From: Linum tenue
Taxonomy: Eukaryota > Streptophyta > Magnoliopsida > Malpighiales > Linaceae
Direction: 5' to 3'
DNA: 64,000 nucleotides
Assembly (NCBI GenBank): GCA_946122785.1
Contig: CAMGYJ010000002.1
Location: forward strand, 25,394,492-25,458,491
The translations under genes and the position numbers were made by a program. The notes beneath the pieces were generated by a model. It ran no database searches, was not told the origin of the DNA, and saw only the letters and a program-made list of their open reading frames with translations. Within the stretch, counting starts at the first letter, position 1. Each line of letters begins with the position of its first letter. This document shows positions 32,200-44,230 of this stretch, in pieces.

Positions 32200-33659
32200 C
32201 ACCTAAAATATTTTTTGGCCTAAATTCAATGCCGAATGAGTCTCGGCATTTAATTCGATATCGCATGGCCAAAAGGATGTCGTTTGGAGTCGAGCAATAC
32301 CGCGGAGAATTGAAGCGAGACCGCGAAGAGGCTCGGCGGTACCGCGGTACTTGAAACGACATTGGTTGCAGACCATGTGTGAGTCATGTGCAGGACATGG
32401 GTTGCTGTTGGACAAGGAATGTGTTTTATTTTATTTTTTCCTTGTCGGAGGAGGAGAGTAACAACACTGTTTGGAGTCAAGCAATGCCGCGAAGAGATAA
32501 AACGGTGCCGCGAACCTCAAAGCTCGACGGCATCGCGAGAGTGGGAAACGGTGTCGTTTGGCTAAAAACGGCACCGCGAATAAACCCAACGACGCCGCGG
32601 ATAACAATAAACGGTACCGCGAGTAAGCCCAGCGGTACCGCAACACTGGAAACGACACCGCTTGCCGAAAATAAAAAAGGGCCGCGCGTTTAATGGGGTT
32701 GGAGGAGGAGTTTTGATTATTTGATTATTATTTTTTATTCCTTGTTGGATGGGGAGAAGCGGCACCGCGGAGAGCTAAAACGGTGCCGCGGAATTAAAAA
32801 CAGTACCGCAAGGAAGCCCAACGGTACCGCTATACTGGCAAACGACAGTGTTTAATAATAAACAGTGTCGCGGAAGAAAAAAGACAAACGGAGCTGTTTG
32901 GGAAAGGAAACGACATCGCGGGATTATGAAAACAACTCACGTAAAGTTCACGCGAAGCAGTTTGAGGAGCGAAGCGGTTGAGACACGTGGGATTTCACAA
33001 CGGAGCAGTTGAGGAAGCGGTTCCACCGAGCGTGAAGACTACGATGCAGTTTTTCGAATAAAAGCAGTGGAGCAAGGAGAGAGAAGGAGACAACCAAAAA
33101 TCAACACAGAAACACATCTGTCAAATTTTCCCTTTTTTCTCTGTAACTCCTTCGCGGAGCTCTCCTTCCAGGAAGGATCTCCATAGTTGTAGTCTTAGTT
33201 GTAGTCGCGGAGCTCTCCACAGGAATCTCCATAGGAGTAGCGGTAGCGTAGATTCCTCAAAACTCAAACACCCTCGTTCGAACGTAGTTTGGAGAGGTGC
33301 GAACCGTAGTAACGGTCGCGTTGGTTAGAAGTCAGAGGTGCATCGATCAGATCAACATCGCTCGGCGGTGGATATTTGACGATCACGTTGATTTCACCAT
33401 TCAGAGGTGCATCGATCAAATCAACATCGCACGACGGTGGATATTTGACGATCACATCGTTTTCAGAAGTTAGAGTTGCACCGATCAAATCAACGGCGCC
33501 GACATTCGGCGGTGGATATTTGACGGTCGTCTCGATTTCAGCTATCAGCGGTGCATTCAATCAGAGGCACCGCAAGAGTTTCCATCGCGAAAGATCAAAT
33601 CAACATCGCCGGAAACTAATTCGGCAGCGGCGGTGGCATTTGGTTTTCCCGAGGAAACA
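32200..33659 (+). repeat. Left (5') LTR of the LARD-like element
   Basis: Nearly identical to 36603-37996. Its first six bases are lost at the LINE junction. It ends GAGGAAACA. Multiple ACGGTACCGCG / ACGGTGCCGCG motifs occur in 32480-32850. Confidence 0.9.
33334..33545 (+). repeat. Tandem ~60-bp units in the left LTR
   Basis: Units containing GAGGTGCATCGATCAAATCA and GGTGGATATTTGACG are repeated about three to four times here, but fewer times in the right LTR (37740-37885). Copy number has changed since the LTRs were identical at insertion. Confidence 0.75.
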
Positions 33660-33662
33660 TTT

Positions 33663-33680
33663 TGGCACACCCGGTGGGAC
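33663..33680 (+). other. Primer-binding site of the LARD-like element
   Basis: TGGCACACCCGGTGGGAC begins three bases after the left LTR, in the position of a tRNA primer-binding site. The tRNA was not assigned. Confidence 0.6.
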
Positions 33681-33693
33681 ACGTGTGTTTGAC

Positions 33694-35217
33694 ATGGCTC
33701 TGCGACGAGGAAAAGAAGATTGTGGTCTTCGACAAGGATCCATGGCGGAGGCTCAAATGATCAACATCGAGATTGACGATGTTGTTGGCGGCTCAAGCAA
33801 CAACGCTGGAGCGGAGGTGCAATCAGTGGCACGAGTCTCCGATCAGGGTGAGATGTTGCGCATACTCCGCCAAGTAGTGGCTGAACTCAGCAGAGATAGA
33901 CAACAGGTAAATCTAATTTTAACTTCTCTTCATAAAAAAATGAATAATCTTGAAAAAAACAAAGATCAATGGTTTGATAAGTTGGACGACTCTGTTTCTG
34001 ATTTTAATATGTCAATACGTGGAGCCACGTATGATTTTGATGTGTTTAAATCTCGAACCATGTCTGTTGTGTGTGAGGATGCGAGAGTTGGTCGAATAGC
34101 TAATGTCAACCAAACTCCATCATCGATGGCTACAACATTGTTGCCAGAAGTGAGTGAATCCAATGTGTTCTTTCCTGTGAACAACGTTGTTCTAAAGGAC
34201 ACACCAATTGGAAGTGGCTTGCAGAAGCCACTACAAAGAAGTCAGTATCGACTTACTTCTAGTAAGATTGAAAACAAGAACCAGGGTCGAGAACCTTGTT
34301 ACAATCACGTCGAGCATATCAAGCTCACGTATGATGGGTTGTCCAAGCAACATCGCAATGGTGTTCAATCTAAGCCGCTAGGGAGGCATGAGATCCCACC
34401 GCATGGTCGGTTGATGGAAAAACAACATCGCAAGTGGCAAATAAGTTTGCCAAATCTGTCCTATTCTAGGAAAATTCAAACAAGGATGGCAGCAAAAACT
34501 TTGCAGTGTGGGGGTGGTAGCCACGTGAAAAAACCCAACGCCATCAAAGTTGGCATGAATCAACAGAATCCTCTATGTAAATTGTCCCCAAAACCTTCAC
34601 TGAGTATAGAGGGGGGCAAGTTCGATCAAACCCGACATGGGGTTGCCATACCAGTGCTGGCTGGGAACAAATCCATGAGTGGTGGTCTGGGGGGCAAGGC
34701 CAATGCCAAACAAACTCCAAACTCACGTGGAATTTTAAAAGGGGCAACGTTGTTGTGTGATAGGTGAAAAAGTTATGTTCGTGCTAAGCAAAATACCAAC
34801 GCACCTGTTGATGAAAAGTTTCGGCGCTCATACTCCCAACAGCATGGTGAAAATGCGAATGTCACAAAATCTAACCAGGCTAGGCAAGCAATCCTTCATG
34901 GTCAACTTGGCAAGACAAAAGTGCCAAGAAACTCGAATGTTTTGCCTAGGGTCAAGAACGCTTATGGTTTTCCAGCCAGCGAGGTTGGGAAGAGGAGGCC
35001 AAATCATGATCGTGGAATTTCAAACAAAGGTGTTCAAGCTCGACGAACTGGGGAGTTGCAAACCAACATTGGTTCCAAAATATCAAAACCAACATGTGTG
35101 AAACCAACGAGTCAGGGAATTTATGGATGGCTCATTTGGTTTGATGTGTGGAGTTGGCAGTGGGTTTGGACTTTTGGCAGGATGGTTTATGCCAATGCCG
35201 ATCTTGTTTTTGTTTAG
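33694..35217 (+). CDS. Unrecognised 507-codon ORF in the LARD-like element
   Basis: From the ATG at 33694, 14 bases after the primer-binding site, one frame runs to 35217 with a single internal TGA at 34765-34767, where CGA would be expected, so it reads as a long ORF broken by one transition. The product is not recognised. Visible parts: an acidic N-terminus (INIEIDDVVGGSSNNAG), a probable coiled coil (MLRILRQVVAELSRDRQQVN and following), a basic middle rich in K, Q and H, and a tryptophan-rich hydrophobic C-terminus (GWLIWFDVWSWQWVWTFGRM). The position is that of gag, but no capsid or zinc-knuckle motif is seen. It could be a highly diverged gag-like packaging protein or captured host sequence. 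Because it has stayed nearly open for 1.5 kb, chance is unlikely. Confidence 0.6.
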
Positions 35218-35521
35218 CTATTATTAAAATGAATAAAATATGGCCAAGTTAGGCCACGGTGATATATATATTTTTAAAAAAAAAGGAGAAAAGAAAAAAT
35301 ATTATAAAAAATAATAATCAAGCGGCATTGTTAAAAAGAAATAGGTGTTGTCAATAGTTCAAGATGGCAAACAGTGTTGTTCTCTCTTTTCTCAATAGTG
35401 ATGGAGGGATGCACAATGCCGTGGAAATTTTTTTTTACCGCAACGTTGTTTGCTGGCTGCAATTCTGTTGCTAGCTGCATCGTTGGCAAAAATGAAAAAA
35501 AAAAAGAAGTCCTCCAAGATA

Positions 35522-35554
<33 letters not shown>

Positions 35555-36596
35555 TCTTGCAGCCTTGCAAGGCTCAACAACATGAGGCCATTAATTATTT
35601 AATTGGCTCTTCGGGTTAGAGAAAAGAGAAGTTCTGTTGGGATCAAAACGCGGCAGTTTTGCCTTAAAAAAATGTTGCTACGTAAAATTTGGCTAAACAA
35701 CGCTGCGGGGGAAAAGTTGTTACGGTGAGACAAGCACAGCAGTGTTGCAAGTAAATGATTTTATATTATCTTATTTCTGTGAGGCCGCACTGCTGGTGGG
35801 TGATAAAAAGAGTCCAAGCGGCATTGGGAACTTGCCGCAGCATTGCGGGCAAAGAAAGAGAGCAAACAGCCCTGAAGCGCTTGTTGCAGCGTCGCTGGCA
35901 AGTAAAAAAAAAAACCAAAAAAATAGACGCCACCGTTTGTGATGAAGCAACGCTGCAAGGAAGGATGGCGTGGTTATTGGGGAAAAAGAAAAAAAAATAA
36001 TAAACAAAATACCGCCAAAACAGCAGCGTTGATGGAGAAAGAAGAAGGAAATCAAAGCTGTTTGGGACAAAAACGGTGTTGCGAGGCCACACAACTTGCC
36101 AGTATTTAGGGGTGGAGCAACGTTGTTGGGTGAGTTAGTTCTTTGGTTGCAGCATTGTGAAAGTAAAAGGAGTCCAAGCGGGCATTGGTATCCTAGCACA
36201 GTTTTTTTTTTTGAGGGATATCCTAGCACAGTTTTGATTGGCCAGCTTATTTATAATAAAAAAAAAAGGAGAAGAGATTCGGCGGCAGCAGCTTGGACAA
36301 GTAAGGATGCAACGCTGAAAGGAATCTTTTGGGCCAGAGCAGCGTTGTTGAAAAAAAAAAATTTGCAATGTTGCACTGGCCGTAGCCATGATGCAAGGCT
36401 AATACTGTTTTAGAAACCAAATTGTATTTGGGGAACTTGATCAAGTTTTGGCCGCATGATTGCATGGCAACTTGGTAGCTACATGGTTTTGTGATTTTAA
36501 TTGGAGTTGCCACTTAATGGAATTTTAGGTTCGGGTGATTAAATTGTGTCAACAACTTGGTTCATAAATTCTTATAAACCAAGTTGTGGGGGGCAT
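35218..36596 (+). other. Non-coding interior of the LARD-like element
   Basis: It contains many short AACGTTGTT / CAGCGTTG / AACGCTGC phrases and A-rich runs but no long open frame. A G-rich stretch (GTGGGGGGCAT) at 36586-36596 directly precedes the right LTR and is the likely polypurine tract. Confidence 0.55.
35520..35551 (+). repeat. (AAT)n microsatellite
   Basis: About ten ATA/TAA units in a row inside the LARD-like element. Confidence 0.8.
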
Positions 36597-37996
36597 TGTT
36601 TACACCTAAAATATTTTTTGGCCTAAATTCAATGCCGAATGAGTCTCGGCATTTAATTCGATATCGCATGGCCAAAAGGATGTCGTTTGGAGTCGAGCAA
36701 TACCGCGGAGAATTGAAGCGAGACCGCGAAGAGGCTCGGCGGTACCGCGGTACTTGAAACGACATTGGTTGCAGACCATGTGTGAGTCATGTGCAGGACA
36801 TGGGTTGCTGTTGGACAAGGAATGTGTTTTATTTTATTTTTTCCTTGTCGGAGGAGGAGAGTAACAACACTGTTTGGAGTCAAGCAATGCCGCGAAGAGA
36901 TAAAACGGTGCCGCGAACCTCAAAGCTCGACGGCATCGCGAGATTGGGAAACGGTGTCGTTTGGCTAAAAACGGCACCGCGAATAAACCCAACGACGTCG
37001 CGGATAACAATAAACGGTACCGCGAGTAAGCCCAGCGGTACCGCAACACTGGAAACGACACCGCTTGCCGAAAATAAAAAAGGGCCGCGCGTTTAATGGG
37101 GTTGGAGGAGGAGTTTTGATTATTTGATTATTATTTTTTATTCCTTGTTGGATGGGGAGAAGCGGCACCGCGGAGAGCTAAAACGGTGCCGCGGAATTAA
37201 AAACAGTACCGCGAGGAAGCCCAACGGTACCGCTATACTAGCAAACGACAGTGTTTAATAATAAACAGTGTCGCGGAAGAAAAAAGACAAACGGAGCTGT
37301 TTGGGAAAGGAAACGACATCGCGGGATTATGAAAACAACTCACGTAAAGTTCACGCGAAGCAGTTTGAGGAGCGAAGCGGTTGAGACACGTGGGATTTCA
37401 CAACGGAGCAGTTGAGGAAGCGGTTCCACCGAGCGTGAAGACTACGAAGCAGTTGTTCGAATAAAAGCAGTGGAGCAAGGAGAGAGAAGGGGACAACCAA
37501 AAATCAACACAGAAACACATCTGTCAAAATTTCCCTTTTTTCTCTGTAACTCCTTCGCGGAGCTCTCCTTCCAGGAAGGATCTCCATAGTTGTAGTCTTA
37601 GTCGTAGTCGCGGAGCTCTCCACAGGAATCTCCATAGGAGTAGCGGTAGCGTAGATTCGTCAAAACTCAAACACCCTCGTTCGAACGTAGTTTGGAGAGG
37701 TGCGAACCGTAGTAACGGTCGTTCTTGGTTAGAAGTCAGAGGTGCATCGATCAAATCAACACCGCCCGACGGTGGATATTTGACGGTCACGTTGATTTCA
37801 TCATTTAGAGGTGCATCGATTAAATCAACGGCGCCGACATTCGGCGGCGGATATTTGACGGTCGTCTCGATTTCAGCAATCAACGGTGCATTCGATCAAA
37901 CGGCACCGCAAGAGTTTCCACCGCGAAACATCAAATCAACATCGCCGAAAACGAATTCGGCACCGGCGGTGGCATTTGGTTTTTTCCGGGGAAACA
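36597..37996 (+). repeat. Right (3') LTR of the LARD-like element
   Basis: 1400 bp, begins TGTTTACACC, ends GGGGAAACA, followed by the duplication ATTAT at 37997-38001. Confidence 0.92.
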
Positions 37997-38293
37997 ATTA
38001 TCCATGAATCCAAATAACATCCTCAACCAAGGACCAATATGTAAAATATGAAAAGTTTAGGGACTAAAATGTCATAATGAAAAATTTTAGATACCAAAAC
38101 ATAATTTTCCAATGATATTTTCGTATAAAAAATTAAATTTTGGGTACCAAAATGTAAAATATAAAAAGTATAGGTACCACACATAATTTGCCATTTGGAT
38201 CTATAGATCAATCCATGAATCCACTAATCCAACTGGATTTGGATCAAATGAATTGGATTTAAATGGTTTAGATTAGATGGATATTTTTAATGA

Positions 38294-39417
38294 GTTTTTT
38301 TTTTTACATGAAGACACTGTATTCATTAATCGAAAGTGGAGGGGAACCAGGTTACAAAAGAGGAGACAAAATCTCAAGGACTTGGATCCAATCATGCGGA
38401 AGCTGGTTCTTAGCACGGGATCTAGCAACCCAATCCGCCCTAGAGTTGAGCTTCCTACTGACATGCTCAATTCTAATCCGAGGGAAAGAGGTGCAAAGAT
38501 CTCTGATGGTCCCAATCCGTGCCGCAACCCGCCAGGGCCATGGTTCCAGGGAACCTTGAACTGCCTTAACAAGGGAGAGACAGTCTGACCTGATGAGACA
38601 CAGAGCGTTAAGCAGGGTCGCAGCCCGCGTTCCCTCGAGGAGGGCCATAGTTTCCACTTCAATCGGTGAACTGCAGTGTAAGGGTTCAGCCTTCCCGTCA
38701 CAAATTTGACCATGGCTATTGGAAATGACAACGCCATAAGCCGCCTCCTGGGAATCGTGCAAGAACGATCCATCACAGTGTACCTCAAAGTCATGAGGAC
38801 CTGGCGGTGGTGAGCTTTGATCGGGGTGTGGGATAGGCTGAGGTAGAGTCTGAGGCTGCTTTCTCAAAGATGGACATGTTGTCCATTGTTGGAAGCTGCC
38901 CGCAGCTTGACTGAGAGTGTCAGGCGGCCAGATCCGCTTGTTCCTGAAGATGCATTCATTTCTCGCCTTCCACGTGTGCCACATGAGGTAGATGATTTTT
39001 TGAATTGAGGGAAGTGAGAATCTTTGGGTGAGGGAATGCAACCATTCAAGTATGTTTGTGTGCTGTTGAGGAAGACACAGTGCAGGCCAAGCTTCTTTCC
39101 ATCCTTCTGCTGCCAGAGGGCAGTAGAAAAGGCAGTGATGGGTGTTCTCAATGCCTCCCCTGCAGATAGGACATTCGTTGGATGGAGAGCAACGTCGTGA
39201 GTGCAGGTTATCTTTCGTGGCCATTGCCCCTGTGCTGCATTTCCATATAAAGAATTTCATTTTCGGGGGCAGGGAGATGCTCCAAAGCCATTTCCATCTC
39301 TCCTTTGAGCTAAATGGTGTCTCTTGAAAATCCCTTTGAGCCCTTCTGTTTTGATTGTGGAAGGAGTGGAATGCGGACTTAACTGAGAACACTCCTTGGT
39401 CGAAGAACACTCCTTGG
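38294..39417 (-). mobile_element. Second 5'-truncated LINE
   Basis: A poly-T start at about 38296 marks the poly-A tail on the minus strand. Only the 3' third of ORF2 is present. At the truncated end the phrase GAACACTCCTTGGT occurs twice in tandem (39389-39417). It differs from the first LINE in sequence and in having an RNase H domain. No clean target duplication was found. Confidence 0.8.
38352..39410 (-). pseudogene. LINE ORF2 C-terminus: zinc knuckle and RNase H
   Basis: An open 352-codon stretch holds the zf-RVT domain (WKWLWSISLPPKMKFFIWK; CPICRGGIENTHHCLFYCPL) and a plant RNase H-like domain (FEVHCDGSFLHDSQEAAYGV with the first catalytic aspartate; AEPLHCSSPIEVETMALLEG; LIRSDCLSLV; HVSRKLNSRADWVARS). 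The reverse transcriptase and endonuclease are absent, so it is a dead fragment although its frame remains intact. Confidence 0.88.
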
Positions 39418-39454
39418 TGAATTGGATTGAGAATTGCCGGTGGCTATTGGTAGG

Positions 39455-39991
39455 AATTCCGACTTCAAAACTAGCCCACATCACACTAAAGCACTAGCAA
39501 CATATTTTTAAATTATAGGTTTGAAGAATGTCCTTCAAGTTCGAGGCCAAAATACACACCATTCTTTATCAACCTAATTCTGCACTAAACAAATTCCGCT
39601 TGTCCCAAACGAGTTCGAATCCTTGTTCCACAAATCACTCGCGGCACTACTCTAGAAGACTTAATCTGCATATACCAAACACGAGGCTTCCCAGCAAAAG
39701 AAGCTATCCGGAATTGCACAAAGCACTTCTAAATACCGACTTCAAAGTATACCACTGAAATCGGTAGCAAAGCTTGCAGATTCTTGCAAGATTGTGAACA
39801 TCTGATAAGTTTCGTGGGGAAGGGAAAGGGAGGACAGCTGAGTAGTACATTTGAAGCGGATGATCCTATCCGACATCTGCTCTCTCCATCCCCAAAGGAT
39901 ATACAGATTTTTAAGACTATGTTCTCCTCGATTTCGCAAAAGAACAGACGCAAAATATACTCCGTCGCTTGCTGATATCAAAGAAACGTCC
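39455..39991 (-). other. 3' flank of the DAWDLE-like gene
   Basis: Downstream of the gene's stop codon at 39992; probably includes its 3' untranslated region. No other feature is visible. Confidence 0.45.
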
Positions 39992-42900
39992 TCAGGGACT
40001 TGGTGATACCTCTGACGAGTTCTCGTGCAATAACACATATTCTCGGCTGCAGAAAACCAGGCACAGTAAATCATTAGGGGCAGGATCAAACAGAAATATT
40101 GCATGAAAAAATCAGCTACAGCTTTCCAATTTTCAGGCGCCAATGCTCTAAACGTAGAAGCAACTTGTCACACGACTAAGGCCACTCGAACAACTTTAAA
40201 CATGCAGTCAACACGCTCAGGATGGAAACGCAGCACCAAGTCATGATAGCCCCCAAAGACACTTGGACAGGACCAACAAAGCAATGAATCAACAGAGGTG
40301 CAGCAGGCAATGTAATGCTGATGGCAAGTAACAGACATCAGTACCGCTCACAAAACATAGACAAGGAGAACTCAGCTAAAAATGCTTCAGATAATCGAAA
40401 AGGTTAGTACAGCATTCAGATAAAATCATCCAAGCACAACAGAATGGCTAACTAAGCCAAAATCATCCAAGCACAATGGAAGCTGATTTACCTTGGATGG
40501 TTAGTCACTAATTAATAATGACAAAGTTTTAAACTCCAGCTCAGGAAGTACATGTCGAGAAATGATTAGGTTGCCTACCTACTATTACCAAACTTAATTG
40601 TGTCTTTTTCGAAAAGCTCATAGTAACGCTCGGGCTCAATGGGTTTCTCCTGCAAACACCAGAAAAGCTGTTCAGACGTGATTACATGAATAACTAACCA
40701 TAGAAGTCGTGCTGAATATTGGTAAAAGAGTATGTGCCTCACATTAATGAAAGTCTTGTTAGTGCTTCCAAGGTCCATCAAGTAAGGGCTATCATCCATA
40801 CAGAGAACAAAGAAGTCAGCATAAGCAGAAGACACTAAACTGCACCTTATTACAGAAATTTTAAATAAATAAAAAAACTGTTGATTCTTACCTTACTTGC
40901 TTAGATATGGTACCATCAGATCGTTCCTTTTCTACTTGCCTAACAAGTCAACGAAATAAAATCAGAAACACGCCCAACAACATCAATTAAAATTCTTGAG
41001 CAACCACCTATAGATCTACCGGAATTGAATGACAGCATGTTGCTTGCTGCAGGATGGGTGGTCCGTAGGGACATCTGCCACCCTTCTCTCTCTACCAAAA
41101 AGATAACAACTTTGCCTGTGTATATAGAGAGGTTCTGTTCATTGAGACACAATAGAAACAGGAAACAAAGTCAGCACCATTATCCAAACAAAATGGATGC
41201 AAGTGTCAACAGAATTTGATAGCCAAACAGTATTCCAATATGTAAACTTTAGTACTCAATAGAAGAAACTAGGATTAAGTTCTTTGCTGGCCTGAGCCAA
41301 GTATCTAACAAACATGATTTGTTGCAGCAGCGAACTGTCGCTTTGTGCAAGTGCAACTAACAAAAGCAGCAATTACAATCATTGCACAAGCTGCATCACA
41401 CATGCGCAAAACAAGAGTCGAGAAACCAAGACTCACCATTCAGCACTTCACCACCCTTAAAAACATAAAGCCTCCATCTTATGTTGGGTTTCCGGGCCTC
41501 TGGAGGCTCATTAAACAGTAGAGTAACACCTGCCCCAATAAAATAGCAGACCAGCAAATGAGAGGCATCAGACAGAAAGCACACAGCCAGTAATTCTGTA
41601 ATTGTGATTGTTTGACGACTCAGCAAAGCCAGCTTAATCAGTTTACATCATCAGAAGTCGTTGCTAGCATCACTTGTAATCCATAGGATGCAACAGAGGA
41701 TCGGAAATTATAGTAATATGCCAGCACAGGAAGCAGACAAACAGAGTTTATGGCAAATAAAAAAAGTCATTTAATGAATGTCTGAACATTGTCAAGCTAC
41801 TCTTAATACAGCCATTGAGAGAAAGGGTTCCAACACCTACTGCAGCTGGAATGTGTTGACATCACATAATAATTTAAATGAGTTGCATGCTAACATTCCA
41901 GTTCTCCACATATACCAAAACATGAAAGACAATGAAACAAGCATAAAAAACTATACTACTCCTAGCAGACATAAGTAATCGAATCTGTCAGATATGTGAC
42001 AGAGCTAATAAAACAGGGAACTGTAGGAAAAAATGCAAAAACACCAACCTCGAACCCTATTAGTTTCCGCAGCAAGTTTCCCAGACAGCTCAAATGATGG
42101 TTTTTGCTGCAAGCCAATGTCATGCATCAACAACATTAGATATAGGGAAGTAGGACCAAGGCACTCTTGCATCTCCCTAATGATCAGAAACAAGACTATA
42201 TTCCACAAATTTAGTTACTGTCTTACTTTTTGGCTCGCTTCCAAGGCCTCTTCAGCCTCTTTCATCTTAGCTACAGAATCATCCTCGTAATTTCTGTGGA
42301 ATCAACAAATATAATTAACACCATGATGAGCAGATCATAATATTGTGATGTACGAAGGCCAACCAAAGCCCATAATCATGCTACGCTGTCACTATGCCCT
42401 CTAATGGAAAAACGGAAAGGATCAAATTCACTAGTATAGTTGGGTGACATAAGGTTTCTTCATATGTTCTGCGCTTCTAAAGATAAACTATTGCGAAATA
42501 AGCAACAAGCGTAACCCTGGTCAGTGGTAGAATCTAATGGCTTTCGTAATATGGTGAAGATTTTCCCAGCTAGGTTATCTGAGAATTCTACTTCCTTGGA
42601 GTAAAGGACACCTATCATTCACATTACTCACTCACTTTGATGGAATTGAAGATGTAATAATCATAAACCATAAGTGTTACACAGAAGAACAAATACAAAG
42701 AGCAAGTAATCAAACATTTGCCTCGACTAAGGAATAGATGGAAAAATAGACTCCGGCAAGGATCTTACCTTCTATCCGCTCCTCCATAGTTGGTGACCTA
42801 AAATAAACAATTCCATATGAGTTGACATTTAAACCAAAATGCAGCAACTGGAGTATAGGACTAATAAGAGCAAGAGCCTCGCTGACTAAAGAAGGCAGCA

Positions 42901-43764
42901 GAAATTCACAGAGATTCATCTGGGCAAGATTAAGTCTTTTCAGTTATTTGCTTTGACAAACATTCAGAAAATTGAAGAGAGAAAAGATATTCACTTGCAT
43001 TAAATGCCAAACACAATAGAAGGCCACATTTTAGGCAGGGGAACAAAAAGTAATTAGATAGAAATAGTCACTAGGAAGTAGGAATAGATATCACCAGACA
43101 CCTCGTCGCGTTCTGTTTTCTGAGCAGCTCTTCGAGGTGACTGAGACCCAAAGCTTCTCTTGTGGTGCCGATCAGTTGGAGAAAGAGAACGCTCATGTCT
43201 ATCACTAGATAATTTTCTGTCCATTTCATCTCTACTATGCTTCCTCTCCCCACTATTTTCCCTATCTTCTGTACCTCTTGCTTTATAGGCAGCCTTATCA
43301 CCTCCACTCCCATGGCCCTTGTCATTTTCCCTGTCAATCACCTTGTGAGCCTCCCTTTCCCTATGCGCTCCTCCTTTACCATGAGTTCTTTCACGCTCTC
43401 TTTCAGGACCCTCCCTGTCCTTATGGGTAACCCTATCCCTTTCCCTGCCACGATTCCTTCCATGGTCTCTACTATCACCCAGTTTATCCGCCTCTCTCTC
43501 CGCTTGCACTCGCCTTAGTCTCTTAGAACGTGGGGAAAGAGAAGCAGACCTTTCACCATTAGGGGACTTACTATTAGCACGTCTTCTGTCTTTTGGCGAT
43601 GGAGAGGCATCCCGCCGTGAGTTCTTTTGCCGGGCTACTGGTGAAGGCGAAATATCTCTACGGGAACTTCTGTGTCGTGCTGCTGCCCTTTCAGCAGGTG
43701 GGGAGCTCCTCCGACCTCTGACTCTGTCTGGGGATACCGAATGATCGGACAAATGACGACCCAT
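39992..43764 (-). CDS. DDL: DAWDLE-like FHA-domain protein (small-RNA biogenesis)
   Basis: Ten exons on the minus strand: 43764-43102, 42797-42769, 42293-42227, 42106-42049, 41529-41437, 41134-41020, 40939-40892, 40788-40743, 40649-40579, 40046-39992. Phases join exactly, giving 414 residues. DAWDLE binds RNA and Dicer-like 1 in the nucleus and promotes microRNA and siRNA production; the animal relative is SNIP1. Residues 1-221 are rich in RS/RE/RD dipeptides (SPSPVARQ, GRNRGRERDR). The FHA domain begins near 305: GRERRVAD (317-324), HPSCSKQH (329-336) and GSTNKTFIN (365-373) contain the phosphothreonine-binding Arg, Ser and Asn. The C-terminus FEKDTIKFGNS then EYVLLHENS matches the family. 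The exon 7 donor at 40891 and the exon 1 donor GTGTCT at 43101 were chosen because only they keep phase. Exon 2 is a 29-nt microexon. Confidence 0.93.
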
Positions 43765-44230
43765 TTCCTGCTAAGTCACTAGAATTGAACAGAAGAAAAG
43801 AACCAGTTAGCATAGTAAGGGTACTGCTCAAAGAACACGAAGTGAAGATGGAAGAATGCCGAATCCATTACAATGTCAAACCAAGCAAACCCTAATCTGG
43901 CGATCTTCTAAATTTTTCATCAGCCCATAAGAGAACTGACTTACTGCTCACAGGCTTTCCAAAGGAATCGACTCGACCTTTTCCCGAAGAACTTCAGCGC
44001 TATTGTCTCCAGTCCACCACGCTCTTGTGTGCAAAAGACCGCCAAAACCAGCTGGGCCGGCGGGTTGGGCTGTTACCCGGGACAGAGGTTTGTGTTCGCA
44101 TTTCGCAAAACCCCACCCCATAAACCCTCAAAATTGAAGGGCTTTTGGGATGATTGAAATTCAATGTCGGTTGGAGGTTGATGATTTTTGGAAGTAGAAT
44201 TTCAATAGGTAAATTAGATAACAATATATA
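43765..44230 (-). promoter_or_regulatory. Leader and promoter region of the DAWDLE-like gene
   Basis: A likely 5' leader intron runs from a GTAAGTCAG donor near 43945 to an AG just before the start codon. Beyond about 44100 the DNA is AT-rich. No TATA box was assigned. Confidence 0.4.

Larger units (their letters stand above)
25091..37996 (+). mobile_element. Non-autonomous LTR retrotransposon (LARD-like)
   Basis: Long LTRs (left 32200-33659, right 36597-37996) enclose a 2.9-kb interior with a primer-binding site but no gag, protease, reverse transcriptase or integrase. The right LTR ends at 37996 and is followed by ATTAT. The same ATTAT ends at 25090, just before the LINE poly-T, so the LINE at 25092-32199 appears to have landed within the first bases of the left LTR. 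The LTRs differ by roughly 1% over the 1.1 kb compared, so the insertion is young. The interior codes for one unrecognised protein. Confidence 0.75.
24981..39446. mobile_element. Small hAT element forming the base of the nested stack
   Basis: It starts TAGAGGTGGCAAATG at 24981 and ends TTGCCGGTGGCTA at 39446. The 8-bp direct repeat TTGGTAGG lies at 24973-24980 and 39447-39454. Both sides have many GGATTGGTGGATT / AATCCACTAATCC phrases, consistent with one element split by later insertions. Its own sequence would be only some 440 bp (24981-25090, 38002-38293, 39418-39446). The inverted repeats match only partly, so confidence is moderate. Confidence 0.5.

Noticed and set aside
38352..39410. 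A host RNase H or reverse-transcriptase-related gene
   Set aside because: The poly-A tail and 5' truncation mark it as a LINE fragment.
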